Source: Comamonadaceae bacterium
GTDB lineage: Bacteria > Pseudomonadota > Gammaproteobacteria > Burkholderiales > Burkholderiaceae_C
Assembly (NCBI GenBank): GCA_027490555.1
Contig: JAIXXW010000124.1
Span: 1-7,358 of the forward strand
Reading direction: 5' to 3'
Length of the DNA: 7,358 nucleotides
The notes beneath the pieces were generated by a model. It was not told the DNA's origin and did no database searches. It saw nothing but the letters and a program-made list of their open reading frames with translations. This document shows, one piece after another, positions 6,801-7,358 of the stretch. Both the position numbers and the translations under genes were made by a program. Within the stretch, counting starts at the first letter, position 1. The number at the start of each line of letters is the position of its first letter.

Positions 6801-7358
6801 CGCAACTCAACAGCTTGAGCAGTGGCGTGCTGCAAAGCTTGCAAAGCCATCAGATCGGGGCGCTCACCAGCGCTCAAATCAGTGATCTGAGCAGTGACCA
6901 AATCAATCTGCTGACCACGCAACAAGTACAGGCGCTCAGCAGCGGACAAATCAATGCGCTGAGTTCTGCCAAGATCAACAGCCTGACCAGCGATAACCTG
7001 CAAGCCATTGGCAGCAGCCAAATCAGCAACCTGACCACCAACCTGTTGGCGCAACTGAACTCCAATCAAATTGTCGCTCTGAGCAGCGCGCAAGTGCAGG
7101 CACTGGGCGCAGCGCAAGTCGCAGCTTTGACGTCGGATCAGCTCAACAGCATGGAAAGTGAAGACCTGCAGGCCCTGACCACCCGTCAGGTCCAGGCCCT
7201 GACCACCGGCCAGATCAGCAACCTCAGCAGCGACCAGGCTGCCTTGCTGGAGACCGCTGACATCGCCGCACTGAGCACCGCCCAGGTGGCCAAGCTCTCC
7301 ACCGCTGCGGTGGCGGCCTTGAGCTCTGACCAGGTCGTTGCTCTGACTTCTGCGGCAC
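3812..7358 (+). CDS. giant octapeptide-repeat protein, N-terminal 1182 residues (runs off the window)
   Basis: I do not recognise a named family. All 1182 codons are open. After a short start (MSLISSI) the protein is almost wholly made of 8-residue repeats, [ST][ST]xQ[ILV]xxL, for example TTDQLAAL, STAQIARL and TSSQVRAL. Seven octads fill residues 8-63, a 19-residue interruption follows (64-82, with the only Tyr, Tyr75), then 137 full octads continue in unbroken register from residue 83 to 1178. Position 8 is nearly always Leu (sometimes Met, Phe or Ile), position 4 mostly Gln, and positions 1-2 mostly Ser/Thr. There is no Cys or Trp, the only Pro is Pro9, and Lys and aromatics are rare. No N-terminal signal peptide or membrane helix is visible. 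If exported, a C-terminal type I signal beyond the window is a possibility. Its size, low complexity and Ser/Thr content suggest a surface or extracellular structural protein or adhesin. The divergent OGT-like gene makes it a candidate glycoprotein. Function is unknown. Confidence 0.9.
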   Translation, partial: MSLISSIAPSQIQNLTTTQIRDLSTADVSLLSTAQIAVFSSAQIAAIESRDLLVLTSGQISAFDSSQFSDGILVYGNKSSLLTATQVQGLTTDQLSTFTTEHLAFFDTKDIANLNTQQLNSLKTEFIAGLSSAQVRALTTSQLVGMSTEQFSSLTTDNLQALTTLQVRVLTSEQLNSLSSDQISTLETADIAALTSSQVSKLSNDAIQAITTAQARALSSAALNALTTDQLAVLETENLAALSTRQIVGISSQQLANLNSAQIVALGTDQFRALTSSQIAALTTDQINSIESSDLQALRTNQINALTSSQIGNFTTDQLNQLTTAQVRALGSTQVAALTSAQLNNLESADLQALGTQQIQALTSTQLSSLSDVQTALLLTAQVAALTSSQVQHLSTDALAALTTSQIRAFTSSALNALGSDQLAAIETADVAALSTAQIDRLTTTQISRLSTDQVAALTTAQIRALSNAQLAALTSDQLNNMESADLQALTTSQVRALTSTQISTLSSDQVGLMETADIEALTTAQVRSLSTEAVSALTTNQARALTSTAINALTTDQLAALTTDAVGALSTLQIASISTAQIARLSTDQIVALTSTQAQALTARSLNALTTDQLAAFETENLAALNTAQIVQLSTSQVAKLSTEQIQALTTAQVRAMSNAQLAALTTDQINNMASDDLQALSATQIRALTSAQVGALSSDQMSLMESADIAALTTAQVTQLSTAAIGALTSDQARALTSSALNALTTAQLAALTTANMAALTSRQLSAISTEQIARLSTEQFAALGTDQVSSLTSNALNALTTDQLAAFETQDLAALSTVQVSRLSTDQLVKLSSGQISALTSSQVRALGTTQVAALTTDQINNMESDDLQALSVTQVRSLTTLQISNLSSNQVSALGTSGISALTTAQVTQLSTEVIANLTTGQAAAINTASLNALTSGQIAALTTDHLSALSTAQLSRLTTVQIARLSSDQINALTSSQSVSLVASQVAALTSSQLNSLSSGVLQSLQSHQIGALTSAQISDLSSDQINLLTTQQVQALSSGQINALSSAKINSLTSDNLQAIGSSQISNLTTNLLAQLNSNQIVALSSAQVQALGAAQVAALTSDQLNSMESEDLQALTTRQVQALTTGQISNLSSDQAALLETADIAALSTAQVAKLSTAAVAALSSDQVVALTSAA
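3833..4000 (+). repeat. first octad array (7 x 24 bases)
   Basis: Residues 8-63 of the giant protein form exactly seven octads, from APSQIQNL through TTTQIRDL to TSGQISAF. The sixth, ESRDLLVL, is an acidic-type octad (Glu at position 1, Asp at position 4), like those that mark the long-period units further on. The block length of 168 bases equals the 7-octad module seen later. Confidence 0.85.
4001..4057 (+). other. 19-residue interruption of the octad array
   Basis: Residues 64-82 begin like an octad (DSSQFSDG), then leave the pattern (ILVYGNKSSLL) and carry the only tyrosine of the visible protein. Nineteen residues are two octads plus three, so the octad register shifts here. It may be a hinge, a boundary between an N-terminal cap and the main array, or the scar of an in-frame insertion. 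Confidence 0.75.
4274..5257 (+). repeat. higher-order units of 17, 7 and 17 octads
   Basis: Counting octads from 4058, marker octads of the type xSxDLQAL stand at numbers 10, 27, 34 and 51, that is at bases 4274, 4682, 4850 and 5258. The spacings are 17, 7 and 17 octads (408, 168 and 408 bases). Within the 17-octad units, octads lacking Gln at position 4 recur at +6 and +8 in both. At +4 and +10 the match is looser: ETADIAAL and ETENLAAL in the first, LTAQVAAL and ETADVAAL in the second. Confidence 0.8.
5258..6985 (+). repeat. three successive 24-octad (576-base, 192-residue) units
   Basis: Units at 5258-5833, 5834-6409 and 6410-6985 align octad by octad without gaps. The first two each end in the same octad plus start pattern (TTDQINNM, then a DLQAL octad). 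Both have QARAL at +7, TSTAINAL or TSSALNAL at +8, TTDQLAAF at +16 and ETENLAAL or ETQDLAAL at +17. The third unit is in the same register but more diverged (GTSGISAL at +4, NTASLNAL at +8, SSGVLQSL at +17). The 24-octad unit looks like the 17-octad unit with the 7-octad block at +8 duplicated. Confidence 0.82.
6986..7358 (+). repeat. 7-octad spacer unit and start of a further long unit
   Basis: Octads 123-129 (6986-7153) form a 7-octad block from TSDNLQAI to TSDQLNSM. A new unit then starts with ESEDLQAL at 7154, with ETADIAAL at +4, STAAVAAL at +6, and the cut octad TSAA at +8. These are the expected markers, so the periodic order continues at the window edge. Confidence 0.75.

Larger units (their letters stand above)
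4058..7358 (+). repeat. main octad array: 137 full 24-base repeats, continuing beyond the window
   Basis: From residue 83 to 1178 every eight residues can be read as one octad with no indel, and 24-base spacing holds to the window edge. Copies differ at most codons, including synonymous ones, so the DNA repeats are divergent while the protein pattern is kept. Most octads have Gln at position 4. A minority have Asp, Asn, Ala, Ser or Val there, and these recur at fixed places that reveal the longer periods. Confidence 0.92.

Noticed and set aside
3731..7117. Many long minus-strand open frames under the repeat gene, with pentapeptide-like strings such as ADL and GGQ
   Set aside because: The 24-base period is a multiple of three, so a stop-free antisense frame stays open across many copies. 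These frames start and stop irregularly, lack ribosome sites and simply mirror the octad. The plus-strand frame is open throughout and has a proper start.
3812..7358. Ice-nucleation or ice-binding protein, because of octads, paired Thr and nested periods
   Set aside because: Ice-nucleation octads are Gly/Tyr/Ser-rich (AGYGSTxT) with 16- and 48-residue periods. Here Gly is rare, Tyr is nearly absent, and periods are 56, 136 and 192 residues. Thr pairs are adjacent, not in TxT spacing.
3812..7358. TALE-like DNA-binding repeats, because octads resemble LTPEQVVAI
   Set aside because: TALE units are 33-35 residues with a second helix and a variable residue pair. The octad corresponds only to the first short helix and has no basic residues suited to DNA binding.
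4058..7358. CRISPR array or satellite DNA
   Set aside because: The repeats are contiguous, in frame, variable at the DNA level and coding; there are no unique spacers between identical repeats.

Overview
The window reads as a chromosomal segment from a Gram-negative bacterium. It is most likely a betaproteobacterium of the order Burkholderiales, but that rests only on moderate GC, codon habits and protein style, with no RNA gene or housekeeping marker to confirm it. It holds two divergent halves separated by a 317-base non-coding gap.

Left half (1-3494, minus strand): four closely spaced genes that look like one transcription unit, read from right to left. First is a TPR-containing O-GlcNAc-transferase-like (SPINDLY/OGT, GT41) glycosyltransferase (3494-1701). 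It is followed by a small class I SAM-dependent methyltransferase (1658-1077), a DUF4422-type glycosyltransferase (1058-321), and the start of UDP-galactopyranose mutase, glf (284 to beyond base 1). Gaps between them are 42, 18 and 36 bases. Together they fit a glycosylation cassette: a transferase that modifies protein Ser/Thr, a second sugar transferase, a supply of UDP-galactofuranose, and a methyltransferase that could cap or decorate the glycan.

Right half (3812-7358, plus strand): the 5' part of a very long gene that runs off the window. All 1182 visible codons are open. Almost the whole product is a tandem array of an eight-residue motif of the form [ST][ST]xQ[ILV]xxL, with about 144 copies in the window. 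The octads are arranged in higher-order units of 7, 17 and 24 octads (168, 408 and 576 bases). The protein has no visible N-terminal signal peptide, no Cys or Trp, and one Pro and one Tyr. I do not recognise the family. It looks like a giant secreted or surface repeat protein.

The most interesting reading is that the two halves form one system, with the Ser/Thr-dense octad protein as the substrate of the adjacent OGT-like enzyme and its helpers. This is inference from gene order and composition. What the sequence shows directly is the octad repeat, its hierarchy, and the conserved OGT motifs.
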